A DNA stretch of 64,000 nucleotides from Kitasatospora sp. DSM 101779. Lineage in GTDB: Bacteria; Actinomycetota; Actinomycetes; Streptomycetales; Streptomycetaceae. The stretch lies in NCBI RefSeq assembly GCF_025655475.1, contig NZ_JAHTIK010000001.1:8290404-8354403 (forward strand), given 5' to 3'. Positions 18,194 to 26,539 of the stretch are shown piece by piece (positions within the stretch are counted from its first letter, which is position 1; each line of letters begins with the position of its first letter). A model generated the notes under the pieces. The model saw only the letters and a program-made list of their open reading frames with translations, did not search any database and was not told the DNA's origin. Made by a program: the position numbers and the translations under genes.

Positions 18194-18973
18194 ATGCCTC
18201 CCATCACACGGATGAGACGTTCTCGCCCGCTCATCGCCGTCGCGACAGCGATAGCCGCCGTGCCGGCCATCGCGCTGACGGTCGCCCTGACGGTCACGAC
18301 CTACGACGACACCTCGCCGCGCGCTGCTCGAGCAGAGGCATCGGGATCGGTGGCAGGAAACGTCGACTGCCGCAAGGCGAAGTGCGTGGCCCTCAGCTTC
18401 GACGGCGGCCCCAGCCCGACCACCCCCAGGCTGCTGGACATCCTCCAGCAAGAGGGTCTGCACGCCACGTTCTTCGTTCAGGGCAAGGGCCACATCGCGA
18501 AGTACCCCGACATCCTGCGTCGCATCTCGGACGAGGGGCACGAGATTGGCAACCACACCTGGAACCACAGGAGGCTGACAGACCTCGACGAGGACGACGT
18601 CCGCCGGGAACTGACCAGTACGCAGGACGCCATCGAGAAGATCATCGGCCTCAGACCCGTTCTGATGCGTCCGCCCGAGGGCCGTACCAACCGCACAGTG
18701 GCGAAAATCTGCCGGGACTTGGGGCTGGCGCAGGTGCTGTGGAGCGTCACGGCGAAGGACTACGAGACGACCGACTCGGCTCTGATCACCAAGAGAGTGC
18801 TCGACCAGACGCACCGCGACGGCATCATCCTGCTGCACGACCTGCACGAGGGGACCGTGCCCGCCGTACCCGGGGTGATCAAGGGGCTCGAACAGCGCGG
18901 CTACACCATCGTCACGGTGTCGCAGCTGCTCGCCCCTGCCGAGCCCCAGCCGGGCATGGTCTACCGGCCATGA
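18194..18973 (+). CDS. secreted polysaccharide deacetylase (NodB domain), altered metal motif
   Basis: ATG with GAAAGA upstream. 259 residues with an N-terminal signal or anchor helix (residues 13-36). The NodB domain starts with CVALSFDGGPSPTT; the usual motif 1 is TFDDGP, so the second Asp, normally a metal ligand, is Gly here. Motif 2 is HEIGNHTWNH (HxxxH intact), motif 3 is RPPEGR where RxPYG or RPPxG is usual, and motif 5-like LLHDLHEG is present. The loss of one metal ligand may lower or change activity. Likely acts on peptidoglycan or an exopolysaccharide outside the cell. Confidence 0.85.
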   Translation: MPPITRMRRSRPLIAVATAIAAVPAIALTVALTVTTYDDTSPRAARAEASGSVAGNVDCRKAKCVALSFDGGPSPTTPRLLDILQQEGLHATFFVQGKGHIAKYPDILRRISDEGHEIGNHTWNHRRLTDLDEDDVRRELTSTQDAIEKIIGLRPVLMRPPEGRTNRTVAKICRDLGLAQVLWSVTAKDYETTDSALITKRVLDQTHRDGIILLHDLHEGTVPAVPGVIKGLEQRGYTIVTVSQLLAPAEPQPGMVYRP

Positions 18974-19490
18974 GGGAGCGCCGCGAGCGCGCTCCTGAGC
19001 GCCGCGGGCGAGGCGATCCGTTGGAGACAGATAGAAAAAGGCCGGACTGAGCCAGGTCACGGCTTCGAGGGCTTCGGCTTCTGGCGTCGGGCCGTGCAAT
19101 GGGCATGCGCCCGACGTCTCAGAGCCCGGCCGCATGCCGTGGCGCGTCACTTGCCGACCTCCTGCCCCACATGCCGAACAGGATGCCCCGAGCTCCTGGA
19201 GCAGGCAGGCCGAGGCGTGTCAGACGACACCGGGGCGACCGCCGCCAGATCTGACTCCGTTGCCCGCGACGGCACCGATCTCGGCATCGGACAGCCGAAC
19301 CCAGATGGCGTGTACGCCCGGCCGCCCGCCCCACAGCTGCGCTGTGCTGGCCCGGCCGGCCGAGCCTTCGGAGACCGGGTGGCTCGTACGGCCGAAAAAA
19401 TTCTTCCCCCGCGAGGCAACCCGGCACAGGGGCCAACTGGTTGACCAGGTGTGAAAGACACAAGCACTGCACAGGCACGGTGGCAAGGGC
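18974..19490. other. intergenic region upstream of the sigma factor
   Basis: No gene is seen. GGCAACCCGG at ~19420 resembles the GCAACC -35 element used by some Streptomyces ECF sigma factors, about 70 bases before the sigma gene, which would fit autoregulation; the -10 is not obvious. Confidence 0.35.
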
Positions 19491-20075
19491 ATGGTCGGGG
19501 CGAGAGGGAACAACGGCGGCGCACCGGACTTCGAGGAGTTCGTCCAAGCGTGCGGTCCGCGTCTGCTGCGCGTGGCGTGGCTGCTGACCGCGGATGCGCA
19601 TCTGGCCGAGGACCTGCTGCAGACCGCGCTGGCCAAGGTCTGGCCCAAGTGGCGCCGGATCGCCACGGAACACCCGGAAGCCTATGTCCGCAAGACGATG
19701 GTCAACACACACGCCTCGTGGTGGCAACGCCGCTGGCGCAGCGAAGTGCCGCACGCCGAGTTGCCCGACCGGGTCGCAGGCGGCGACCCCTTCGCCGGCG
19801 TGGACCTGGAACAGGCTCTGGCGGCCGCCGTACGGCAGCTACCGTCGAGGCAGCGCGCCGTGCTCGTGCTGCGCTACTTCGAGGACCTGTCCGTCGAGGA
19901 GACCGCGGAGACGTTGCGATGCCGGCCGGGCACCGTGAAAAGCCAGAGCGGCAAAGCCCTCAGAACGCTGCGCGCCCTTCTCGGCGACACCCCCTTCCTG
20001 TCCTCCGACGGTCCCGAATCGCGGCGTGGCCCACAGGCCGCCCTGAGTCGAATCGGAGGACGGCCGCATGCCTGA
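19491..20075 (+). CDS. RNA polymerase sigma factor, ECF type (SigE-family, 'SigE_sigma70-like')
   Basis: 194 residues. Region 2 is at residues ~10-80 (DFEEFVQACGPRLLRVAWLL, AEDLLQTALAKVWPKWRRI) and region 4 at ~115-170 (LPSRQRAVLVLRYFEDLSVE, then ETAETLRCRPGTVKSQSGKA). The linker between them is short. The following gene overlaps its end by eight bases and encodes a one-helix membrane protein, the usual arrangement for a sigma factor with its partner or anti-sigma protein. Target promoters are unknown; nearby envelope genes (L,D-transpeptidase, deacetylase) are candidates. Confidence 0.9.
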   Translation: MVGARGNNGGAPDFEEFVQACGPRLLRVAWLLTADAHLAEDLLQTALAKVWPKWRRIATEHPEAYVRKTMVNTHASWWQRRWRSEVPHAELPDRVAGGDPFAGVDLEQALAAAVRQLPSRQRAVLVLRYFEDLSVEETAETLRCRPGTVKSQSGKALRTLRALLGDTPFLSSDGPESRRGPQAALSRIGGRPHA

Positions 20076-20898
20076 TCCTCACCTGAGGCATTCGGACGAG
20101 GAAGCCGAGCTCAGGGTGCTCCTGGCACGGTCGGTACCCCGATTGGCGGCCCCGCCAGGCCGTATGGAGCAGGTCCGGCGCCGTGTCCGCCGCCGACGGC
20201 AGCACATCGCTTCCGCCGTCGCCGCCGGGAGCCTGGCCATGACGGGCCTGGTCCTGTGGACCGGCCCGCACCGGTTCTCGGCGCCCCGCCCCACCGCTCC
20301 GGCGGCGACGGCCTTGGCCCCGGCAGCCGAGGCCAGCCACCGGGTGCGCTTTGCGGATGCGGCCAATCTGGCCTTGACCCTTCCCGAGGGATGGCAGGCT
20401 CTCGCCACGCCGCGCATGTCCCACCCCAGCGTGGTCTATGCCGCAAACCAGCCCCTGGACGGCTTCACCACACGGTGCCAGCGCGACGCCACCAAGACCA
20501 GGGACGTCTTCTCCTGCGCACCGCTGCCTGCGCTGGAGACCGGAGCCGTCGTCATTGCCCTCGAGCCGTGGGACCCGAACGCCGCCATTCCCACCCCAGC
20601 CCCCACCCTCACTCCGGCGGCCGCGCCCGGCGCCAGCTGCCGGTCCCTGGGCGGCCAGCTCGAGTACGCCTCCGCACTCGTCCTCCCAGCCGAAGACGGA
20701 CATCCGGCGCTCCAGGTCAGCATCTGCGTGGCACCGGCCCCCGGCACCGGCGAGCCCAGCCCCTCCCGCACCAGCACTCCCGAACCGAACGAACCCGGGA
20801 CGAGGGACGTCACGATCACCCCGGCCGCTCCGGCAACGAGTGCCATCCCGGCTCTGGAGCAGGCTCGGACGCTGCTGCGCACCGTCCACTTCGGCTAG
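20068..20898 (+). CDS. single-pass membrane protein, probable sigma-factor partner
   Basis: ATG overlapping the sigma gene. 276 residues: an N-terminal cytoplasmic segment of ~50 residues with a basic stretch (VRRRVRRRRQH), one membrane helix (IASAVAAGSLAMTGLVLW), and an extracytoplasmic domain of ~200 residues with four cysteines and Pro/Thr-rich linkers (TPAPTLTPAAAP, SPSRTSTPEPNEPG). No zinc-binding HxxxCxxC motif is seen, so if it is an anti-sigma it is not of the ZAS type. Often annotated only as hypothetical next to SigE-family sigmas. Confidence 0.7.
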   Translation: MPDPHLRHSDEEAELRVLLARSVPRLAAPPGRMEQVRRRVRRRRQHIASAVAAGSLAMTGLVLWTGPHRFSAPRPTAPAATALAPAAEASHRVRFADAANLALTLPEGWQALATPRMSHPSVVYAANQPLDGFTTRCQRDATKTRDVFSCAPLPALETGAVVIALEPWDPNAAIPTPAPTLTPAAAPGASCRSLGGQLEYASALVLPAEDGHPALQVSICVAPAPGTGEPSPSRTSTPEPNEPGTRDVTITPAAPATSAIPALEQARTLLRTVHFG

Positions 20899-20974
20899 GC
20901 CACCGCAGACCCGCGGCCGCCACCACCCCACCGTCAGTTACCGTCCGTCACCACGCGAGAAGGGGCTCCTCGCC

Positions 20975-21763
20975 ATGCCCGCAAACCGAACGTGCCCGTC
21001 CACCCGCACGCCCCTACAGCTGTTCGCGATCACTGTGAGTGCAGTCTCCGTGCTGGCCGGCTGTGCGCCCGCCACCACCTCCGGGGCAGCAGCGCCCGCC
21101 ACTGCCTCCCCGGTAGTCGCTGGCCGTCCCGTGCCAGTCCAGGCCGACGCCACGCTCAGCCGGTCTGCGCGGGAGATGTCGCTGCCGGGCGTGGGCGCGG
21201 CCATGCTCGCCGACATACCCGACACCACCCGGCAAGTGCTGCTCGCCACGGGCGACGGCAGGAACGCCAACACCTCCACGGTCGCCCTCTATGAGCGCTC
21301 CGCGGATGGTTGGGAGCAGAAGGCGGGACCCTGGGCCGCGCACAACGCGCTGCGCGGCTGGACCGACGACCACCGCCTGGACGACCTGCGGTCACCCATC
21401 GGCGTGTTCGGGCTCACCGACGCCGGCGGCCTGCTGGCCCACCCCGGCACCCGCCTGCCCTACGACCGTTCGCGCGCCTTCAGCATCTCGGGGACCGGAT
21501 TCACAGGTGAACCGCTGGCCGGCTCGTTCGACTACGTGATCGCCGTCAACTACAACCGCAAGTCCGGGATGACTCCCCTGGACTGGAGCCGGCCACTGGG
21601 CGCCACGAAGGGCGGAGGCATCTGGGTCCACGTCGACCATGGCGGCCCCACCCATGGCTGCGTCAGCATCGCCAAGGAGCACATGAAGGAACTGCTGCTG
21701 GCGCTCGACCCGGACCTCCACCCCGTCATCGTCATGGGGGACGCGGCCTCCCTGGCGCGCTGA
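20975..21763 (+). CDS. L,D-transpeptidase lipoprotein (YkuD domain)
   Basis: ATG at 20975 behind GAGAAGGGG gives a lipoprotein signal with lipobox LAGC; longer in-frame starts run through the preceding gene and are rejected. 262 residues. The YkuD catalytic motif is HVDHGGPTHGCVSI, with Cys as nucleophile and the two His; the canonical Arg after HGCV is Ser here, as in some actinobacterial members. Upstream, SPIGVFGLTDAGG fits the substrate-cleft strand. Such enzymes make 3-3 cross-links in peptidoglycan on the outer face of the membrane. Confidence 0.85.
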   Translation: MPANRTCPSTRTPLQLFAITVSAVSVLAGCAPATTSGAAAPATASPVVAGRPVPVQADATLSRSAREMSLPGVGAAMLADIPDTTRQVLLATGDGRNANTSTVALYERSADGWEQKAGPWAAHNALRGWTDDHRLDDLRSPIGVFGLTDAGGLLAHPGTRLPYDRSRAFSISGTGFTGEPLAGSFDYVIAVNYNRKSGMTPLDWSRPLGATKGGGIWVHVDHGGPTHGCVSIAKEHMKELLLALDPDLHPVIVMGDAASLAR

Positions 21764-21960
21764 GCCGTCCGGACGGTCTGCGTCGCCGGTCTGATCGTGT
21801 TGCGGCCGGGCTCCCGGTCAAGGCTTTGCCACCGGCTGCGGCGCCACACGGGCCGCAAGGCGAGCGCCGCCCTCGGCCTTCCACCGCCCCCCTGAAACGC
21901 CGAAGTCAGTACCTGGAGCGGAGGGAAGGGGGCGCGGCCGGCGGCAGGGGTGATGGCCGG

Positions 21961-22110
21961 TCAGGGACCGAGCATGGTGTCGGGAGGGACGAAGCTGTAG
22001 CCGAGCGCCTTGATTCCGCTGACGGTCTGCTTCAGCGCATCCTGCCCGTAGGAGGGGTGGTAGAAGAAGCTTGCGACGCCGTCGCCGAGCCCTGCTCGCG
22101 CTGCACTCGG
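21961..22110 (-). pseudogene. DUF2334/polysaccharide-deacetylase-like C-terminal fragment
   Basis: The minus strand reads GDGVASFFYHPSYGQDALKQ then TVSGIKALGYSFVPPDTMLG and a stop. FFYHPxxG and the GIKxLGYxFV helix are typical of the C-terminal end of DUF2334-type carbohydrate-active proteins. No other part of the gene remains. Confidence 0.6.
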
Positions 22111-22301
22111 ACCGCCGCCCCGGCGCAGCGCGCCCCTCTGCGATTCCGATCCGACCGGAGTAGCGTTGTGATCAGCAGTCGTGGTTCCGAGTCATCGCCC
22201 GCGGTCAGGTGCCGCGGGTGTTTTGCTGTCCCGGCCATGGCGATCACCTCCGCACGGGCCGCACAGTGCGTGCCCGGCACCGATTGCGACAGGACACCAG
22301 C

Positions 22302-22505
22302 ATGGCCAAGGGCACTGTGAAGTGGTTCAACGCCGAGAAGGGCTTCGGCTTTATCGAGCAGGAGGGTGGCGGCCCCGACGTCTTCGCCCACTTCTCCAAC
22401 ATCGACGCGCAGGGCTTCCGCGAGCTGCAGGAAGGCCAGAAGGTCGAGTTCGACGTCACGCAGGGCCAGAAGGGCCCGCAGGCGGAGCACATCCGCCCGG
22501 CCTGA
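22302..22505 (+). CDS. cspA: cold-shock-domain protein
   Basis: 67 residues, complete. It has both RNA-binding motifs: KGFGFIEQ (RNP1-like) and DVFAHFSNID (RNP2-like, usually VFVHxS). The start gives MAKGTVKWFNAEKGFGFIEQ, the family standard; it lacks a strong ribosome-binding site and has a long 5' region as is usual for csp genes. Acts as an RNA chaperone in the cytoplasm. A strong terminator follows. Confidence 0.93.
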   Translation: MAKGTVKWFNAEKGFGFIEQEGGGPDVFAHFSNIDAQGFRELQEGQKVEFDVTQGQKGPQAEHIRPA

Positions 22506-22517
22506 TCCTGCGCCCTG

Positions 22518-22550
22518 CGGTGCCCGGCTCCGTCTTGGGGCCGGGCACCG
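22518..22550 (+). terminator. intrinsic terminator of the cold-shock gene
   Basis: An 11-bp perfect stem CGGTGCCCGGC/GCCGGGCACCG with an 11-base loop, 12 bases after the stop. Confidence 0.8.
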
Positions 22551-22552
22551 CG

Positions 22553-23053
22553 GTGGTTGGTGGAGATCACGACCTCGGCGAGCAGAGTCCATCACCGCGG
22601 TGGGGCTTCTCCACGCCATCGTGGTCACCGAACAACCCCGCCCAGCGTAACCGCTTCGACCGCATCGGCGACCTCACCTATCAGCACTGGGCCTTCAGCC
22701 CCTACCGGTTCGGCTACGACACCGAATCGATCTGCCGCAACTACACCGGCACCATCCCCCTCCTGGCCACCACCCTCGATCGACTCCAACGCCACGGCCT
22801 CACCAACGGCCCCACCTGGTGGCGCTACGGCCACCGCACCTGGCAACCCTTCCACGACGCCCTCGCCAACCCCGACGGCTACGCCGCCCACCTGGAACGC
22901 CGCTGGGCGCAGGAAGCCGAAGAGCGGCGCCGCGAGACCGAACGCAAGGAAGCCGAGCAGCGACGCGAAGCCGCCCGCCAGCAGGCCCAGCAGCGGGAAG
23001 CCGCCACGCAGGCCGTCGAGCGGGACGAACGCCCCGACCTCGACCGGATCTAG
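22553..23053 (+). CDS. hypothetical protein with charged coiled-coil tail, probably truncated by a stop
   Basis: The start is uncertain; GTG at 22553 is the first usable one after the terminator. The N-terminal ~100 residues look conserved (NRFDRIGDLTYQHWAFSPYR, FGYDTESICRNYTGTIPLLA, GPTWWRYGHRTWQPFHDAL) and are followed by a Glu/Arg/Gln-rich helix (~residues 115-160). The frame hits TAG at 23051, yet protein-like sequence continues in the same frame (KIGPDGQITFPDLNQPP) and then in another frame to PASRRRFFRS with a stop at 23196. So the ancestral gene was longer and has been broken by a nonsense codon and a shift. Function unknown. Confidence 0.55.
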   Translation: MVGGDHDLGEQSPSPRWGFSTPSWSPNNPAQRNRFDRIGDLTYQHWAFSPYRFGYDTESICRNYTGTIPLLATTLDRLQRHGLTNGPTWWRYGHRTWQPFHDALANPDGYAAHLERRWAQEAEERRRETERKEAEQRREAARQQAQQREAATQAVERDERPDLDRI

Positions 23054-23229
23054 GCCACCCGGAAGATCGGCCCCGACGGGCAGATCACCTTCCCCGACCT
23101 CAACCAGCCGCCGACCCCCAGCCGCCCACCGTCCCCGCCCCGGCCCCGCCGGCACCTGCACCGCCCGCGTCCCGGCGCCGCTTCTTCCGCTCCTGACCGC
23201 ACCGCGTACCCACCCGTTGGGCGGCGGAG

Positions 23230-23470
23230 CGTTGAGCTGAAGGGACGGCGCGACGACAAGCAGAGCGGAGCGGTCGACGCCGACGTCGAGGCCGTCGAAG
23301 ACCTCGAGCTCCCGGGTGCCGACCTGTCCGGCGAGGAACTCACGGTCCAGGTCGTGCCCTTGCAGGAGGACGAGTTCACCTGCATGACCTGCTTCCTGGT
23401 CCACCACCGCACCCAGCTCGCCGGTACGGACAAGAACGGCCGGCCGATCTGCCGTGACTGCGCGCCCTGA
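23230..23470 (+). pseudogene. DUF4193 paralogue lacking its N-terminus
   Basis: The frame reads VELKGRRDDKQSGAVDADVE, then DLELPGADLSGEELTVQVVP, and ends CMTCFLVHHRTQLAG...CRDCAP at a stop, closely matching the intact copy at 12.2 kb over 80 residues. The first ~20 residues and the start codon are absent; the upstream frame stays open but has no ATG, GTG or TTG near a ribosome-binding site. The break falls right after the tail of the preceding broken gene, which suggests a recombination junction. Confidence 0.7.
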
Positions 23471-23819
23471 CCACCGCTCCACCGGACCGCCCGGACCGGG
23501 ACGGATCCGGTCGAAGACCGGGCTGGAGCTGCTGTGTCCCGGGGCCGGTGCGGCGCATGCTCAGGCTCCTCTCACCTGGCCGTCCCGCCTATGGTGCTGA
23601 GGAGGGGCGGAGGTCTGGAAATGCGCGGCGGCGTGTCTAGGTTGGTGGTACCGCCTCATGCCGCCGTCACCCGCAACCTCCAGGGCGGTCCGCGGGCCGG
23701 TTCCCACGGCTTGGTGATGCCTCTGTGCGGGTGCCGGAAGTGCTTGGCCCTCGGCAGCCCGCGCGGCCGGTGCGGGCGGGGCCCGGTCGGGTGTGACGGC
23801 CGACGAGGAGGAGGCCGCC

Positions 23820-24209
23820 ATGGCTGCTCCGGCGAACCGTGGCGAGATCGAGGCCGACATCAAGGAGACCCTCGGCCTGGTCCCGCACCGGATCCCCACC
23901 GAGCTGCTCGGCCCGGAGTGGGAGATCTTCAAGCGGATCGAACTCGGCGAGACGCTGATCCCCAACAAGTACAAGGAACTGATCGGGGTCGGCCTGCATG
24001 CCGAGACCAAGTGCAGGTACTGCACCCTGTTCCACACCGAGGCTGCCAAGCTCTTCGGCGCCACTGACGAGGAGATCCAGGAGGCCGTCCACTACGCCAA
24101 GGCCAGCCTGGGCTGGAGCGCCTACATCAACGGCATGCAGGAGGACTACGACCAGTTCGCCGCCGAACTCGCCCAGGTCGCGGACTACGTCCGCGCCAAG
24201 GCCACCTGA
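23820..24209 (+). CDS. carboxymuconolactone decarboxylase-family (AhpD-like) protein
   Basis: ATG at 23820 directly after GAGGAGGAGG is a better start than the upstream in-frame GTG. 129 residues, all helical. The redox motif is CRYCTLFH, the CxxC-x3-H of AhpD-like proteins that reduce peroxides or act as alkylhydroperoxidase partners; GLVPHRIP and LGWSAYINGM are also family-like. The stop overlaps the start of the next small gene, indicating coupled translation. Confidence 0.88.
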   Translation: MAAPANRGEIEADIKETLGLVPHRIPTELLGPEWEIFKRIELGETLIPNKYKELIGVGLHAETKCRYCTLFHTEAAKLFGATDEEIQEAVHYAKASLGWSAYINGMQEDYDQFAAELAQVADYVRAKAT

Positions 24210-24415
24210 TGGAGCTCGAGCGCGTACGACCCGCCGTCCTGCGCGCAACCTTCCACGCCTACGAGCTGGCCGCGCTCGTCGCCGCTGCCCGCTACGTGGT
24301 CGACACCGCACCCGACGACGTCCCCGCTGAGGCGCTGGAGCAGCTCGCGCAGCTGCTGGCCGACTACGACCGGCAGCTGCGTACCCTGCCGACGACGGCA
24401 CCGGCGGAGGGCTGA
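24209..24415 (+). CDS. small helical hypothetical protein (68 aa)
   Basis: ATG shares one base with the stop of the AhpD-like gene (TGATG), so it is translationally coupled. The product is a compact amphipathic protein with FHAYELAALVAAARYVVDTA and EALEQLAQLLADYDRQLRTL; no motif is recognised. Its strict pairing suggests a partner or accessory of the AhpD-like protein. Confidence 0.7.
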   Translation: MELERVRPAVLRATFHAYELAALVAAARYVVDTAPDDVPAEALEQLAQLLADYDRQLRTLPTTAPAEG

Positions 24416-24490
24416 TCGCGCCGGGCCCGGGGGCGTACGGACAGCCGCCCGGCATACTGCCTTCCTCATCCAGGAGGGCAGGGCGGGGCA

Positions 24491-24919
24491 GTGACGGCGG
24501 GTCACGACCGGGAGTGGCTGCGGATGTGCGTCGTCGAGCAGGGCTGGCCCGCGGCCGGGTCGCCGTGGGCATGCCTCGTGCCCGAATGCGGCTGCCCCCC
24601 GCGCCGCGTGCCGCCGGGTGGCGCTGCGATCGGGGCGGTGCCCTCACCACTGCCGCGCAGCCGGTGGTACTTCGTCCCGTCGGCGTCGGCGGGGCTTCCG
24701 CAGGAAGGCATGTGCCGGCTCATGCCCACCCTCCTCTTCCCCGGATGCGCGACCTGCGCGCCGCACCACGGCCGCTCCGCCTGGGCGGGCGCCGCAGGCA
24801 GGCGGCGACGAAGGAGCCCGGGAGATGTCTGGGCCGGGCACGCTGCCGAGTCGTCGTGCCGCCAGGGCAGTGGCAGGCTGGAGGCACGGAGTTGCGGCCC
24901 AAGAGGTGATCCGTCATGA
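24491..24919 (+). CDS. doubtful small protein
   Basis: GTG start behind GGAGGGCAGGGCGGGG gives a plausible beginning (REWLRMCVVEQGWPAAGSPW), and the stop overlaps the ATG of the next gene (ATGA). However, the second half is Arg/Gly-rich and not protein-like. It may be a decayed gene or chance. Without it, 24416-24915 is non-coding. Confidence 0.3.
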   Translation: MTAGHDREWLRMCVVEQGWPAAGSPWACLVPECGCPPRRVPPGGAAIGAVPSPLPRSRWYFVPSASAGLPQEGMCRLMPTLLFPGCATCAPHHGRSAWAGAAGRRRRRSPGDVWAGHAAESSCRQGSGRLEARSCGPRGDPS

Positions 24920-25311
24920 CCGAACACCCACACGTCTCGCTGGTGCGCAAGGGGTACGAGGCGTTCTCCCGCGGGGACATGACCACTCTGTCCGAGATCC
25001 TTGCCAAGGACGTGACCCACCACGTGCCCGGTACCCACATGCTTTCCGGTGACCACAAGGGGCTGAAGGCGGTCCTGGAGTACTACCAGCGGCTCGGCAC
25101 CGAGAGCGCCGGCTCCTTCAGGGTCGAGCTGCAGCACCTGTTCGTCGACGGCCGGGGCCACGTGATGTCGGTGCACCGCGCCACCGCCGAACGTGGCGGC
25201 AAGCAGCTGGACGCCATGGGCGGGATCATGTTCAGAATCGTCGGTGAGAAGGTCACCGACCTGGACGAATGCGTCGAAGACCTGTCGGTCGGCGACGAGT
25301 TCTGGAGCTGA
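24916..25311 (+). CDS. SnoaL-like/NTF2-fold protein
   Basis: 131 residues, complete. The first helix VSLVRKGYEAFSRGDMTTLS and the DVTHHVPGTHMLSGDHKGLK strand-loop are typical of the SnoaL/ketosteroid-isomerase fold, as is the closing strand KVTDLDECVEDLSVGDEFW. These proteins are cyclases, isomerases or small-ligand binders. No neighbouring pathway gene indicates the substrate. Confidence 0.85.
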   Translation: MTEHPHVSLVRKGYEAFSRGDMTTLSEILAKDVTHHVPGTHMLSGDHKGLKAVLEYYQRLGTESAGSFRVELQHLFVDGRGHVMSVHRATAERGGKQLDAMGGIMFRIVGEKVTDLDECVEDLSVGDEFWS

Positions 25312-25532
25312 TTGCCAGGCACGTCAGGGCCACCTTCGGGGGAGCCTCTTCGTCCGCCGTCCGCCAGCTGATGAGTGTGGCTCCGTCGGCCTGATCGATT
25401 GGGGCTCGGACTGCTCCGCCGGCCCCAGCCCACCGCCTGACGTCCCTGGCGCAACGTGGGGGCCGACCTCAACCAGGGGCGGCCACCACGGCCCCGTCGC
25501 CTACCAGTGCCATCAGGAGATGCGGCAGACAT
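25312..25532. other. intergenic stretch
   Basis: No gene seen on either strand. Confidence 0.4.
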
Positions 25533-25769
25533 TCAGGACGAGCGCCCGTGCGGAAGCGTGGTCGGCGGCGTGCGGACCGTGGCTGCTGTCAGTCGTGGTG
25601 GCGCTTGGTGGATGCCGAGCCCGGCGGCTTCGGTGGTCTCGTAGTTGGCGAGCGCGAGGCCGAGGCAGAAGAAGGTGGGTGCCCATTCGCCGACGAAGAT
25701 GCCCCACCGGTCGGCGCGCTCCACACCGGCGTGCTTCTCCGCCTTGACCGAGGTGGCCCAGGCGATCAC
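25533..25769 (-). CDS. small membrane protein, possibly C-terminally altered
   Basis: ATG start gives MIAWATSVKAEKHAGVERAD then RWGIFVGEWAPTFFCLGLAL, a membrane-spanning segment I recognise from small actinobacterial integral membrane proteins. After ANYETTEAAG the C-terminal 30 residues are low-quality (PPRLTAATVRTPPTTLPHGR), so the natural end may have been replaced. Function unknown. Confidence 0.55.
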   Translation of the reverse strand: MIAWATSVKAEKHAGVERADRWGIFVGEWAPTFFCLGLALANYETTEAAGLGIHQAPPRLTAATVRTPPTTLPHGRSS

Positions 25770-25780
25770 GGACAGGGCCG

Positions 25781-25918
25781 ATGGAGCGGGTCAGGACCAC
25801 GGTGGAGCGGCTGGTCAAAGCTGGTGCCACCGTGCTGCGGATCAAGGATGAGCCGGACATGGGGCTCTACGCCGCCACCATGCAGGACCCCGAGGGCAAC
25901 GAATTCGACGTGGCCTGA
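25781..25918 (+). pseudogene. VOC-family (glyoxalase-like) C-terminal fragment
   Basis: Forty-five residues reading MERVRTTVERLVKAGATVLR, then DEPDMGLYAATMQDPEGNEF and DVA before the stop. MxDPEGNEFxV is the metal-binding C-terminal strand of vicinal-oxygen-chelate proteins. An ATG happens to begin the fragment, but two thirds of the domain is missing. Confidence 0.7.
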
Positions 25919-25939
25919 GGGCCGTCGTGACGGTACTGG

Positions 25940-26070
25940 TCACAGCCACTCGTTGATGGCAGCGACCAGCACTGTCGCTTCGTACCGGACGACGAGTTCG
26001 TCATACCGGGTTGCAACGGCCCGGTGGCGTTTGAGCCGGTTGATCCCGCACTCCCACCGAAAACGCCTAC
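25940..26070 (-). pseudogene. IS5-family transposase C-terminal fragment
   Basis: The minus strand reads FRWECGINRLKRHRAVATRY then DELVVRYEATVLVAAINEWL and a stop. This matches the end of one common Streptomyces IS5-type transposase (helix after the catalytic Glu). No DDE residues remain except possibly the E of WECGINRLK. Confidence 0.7.
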
Positions 26071-26102
26071 CGGGTTTGACTGTGTGCTGGCAGGATCCCG
26101 TT

Positions 26103-26360
26103 ATGGATCTTTCAGAGGGCTTGACTGGCTGGACTGACTGGGACGGTGCCGCCTTCGAGGTGGGCCGCTCGCTGGGTATTTTTGGCGAGTCCGAGACGTT
26201 CACCAAGGTCAAGTGGGTGTTCTGGACTGACAACACCCTGGGAAACGCGCTTCACGAGGTGCTTCTCCAGCTGGCCGCTGCTGGAGTGCTGGAACGACGG
26301 GAGGAGCCGGACGAGCAGTTCTTGTGGTCGGGCTATGACGTTCAGACGGCTTCGATGTAG
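26103..26360 (+). CDS. small hypothetical protein (85 aa)
   Basis: ATG at 26103. The product has good composition and regular helices: GAAFEVGRSLGIFGESETFT, KVKWVFWTDNTLGNALHEVL, LQLAAAGVLERREEPDEQFL, ending WSGYDVQTASM. It looks like a small immunity-type or adaptor protein, but I recognise no family. It is isolated between an IS remnant and the STAS gene. Confidence 0.6.
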   Translation: MDLSEGLTGWTDWDGAAFEVGRSLGIFGESETFTKVKWVFWTDNTLGNALHEVLLQLAAAGVLERREEPDEQFLWSGYDVQTASM

Positions 26361-26539
26361 CGGCGTCCGACGCTTCGCCCACTGGCGGATCTTGGTGTAC
26401 AGGTTGAGCCTCCGAACCTTGATCGACTTCGCCACGCGCCTCCCGACTCCTCGTTCACCAAGGCATCCACCCGGGCCGAGCACTACCACCGCCAACCGCA
26501 ACCCGGTGAACCTTCCCGGTCACAGCACTAGCCGGCGGT

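Noticed and set aside
15634..18297. 887-residue minus-strand frame across the ABC, methyltransferase and acyltransferase genes
   Set aside because: It overlaps four well-supported plus-strand genes and has shadow-like composition (Glu/Asp/Arg/His).
26361..26539. Minus-strand Arg/Lys-rich stretch (VAKSIKVRRLNLYTKIRQWA) as a gene
   Set aside because: Short, no start with ribosome-binding site, no known family; may be an IS flank.
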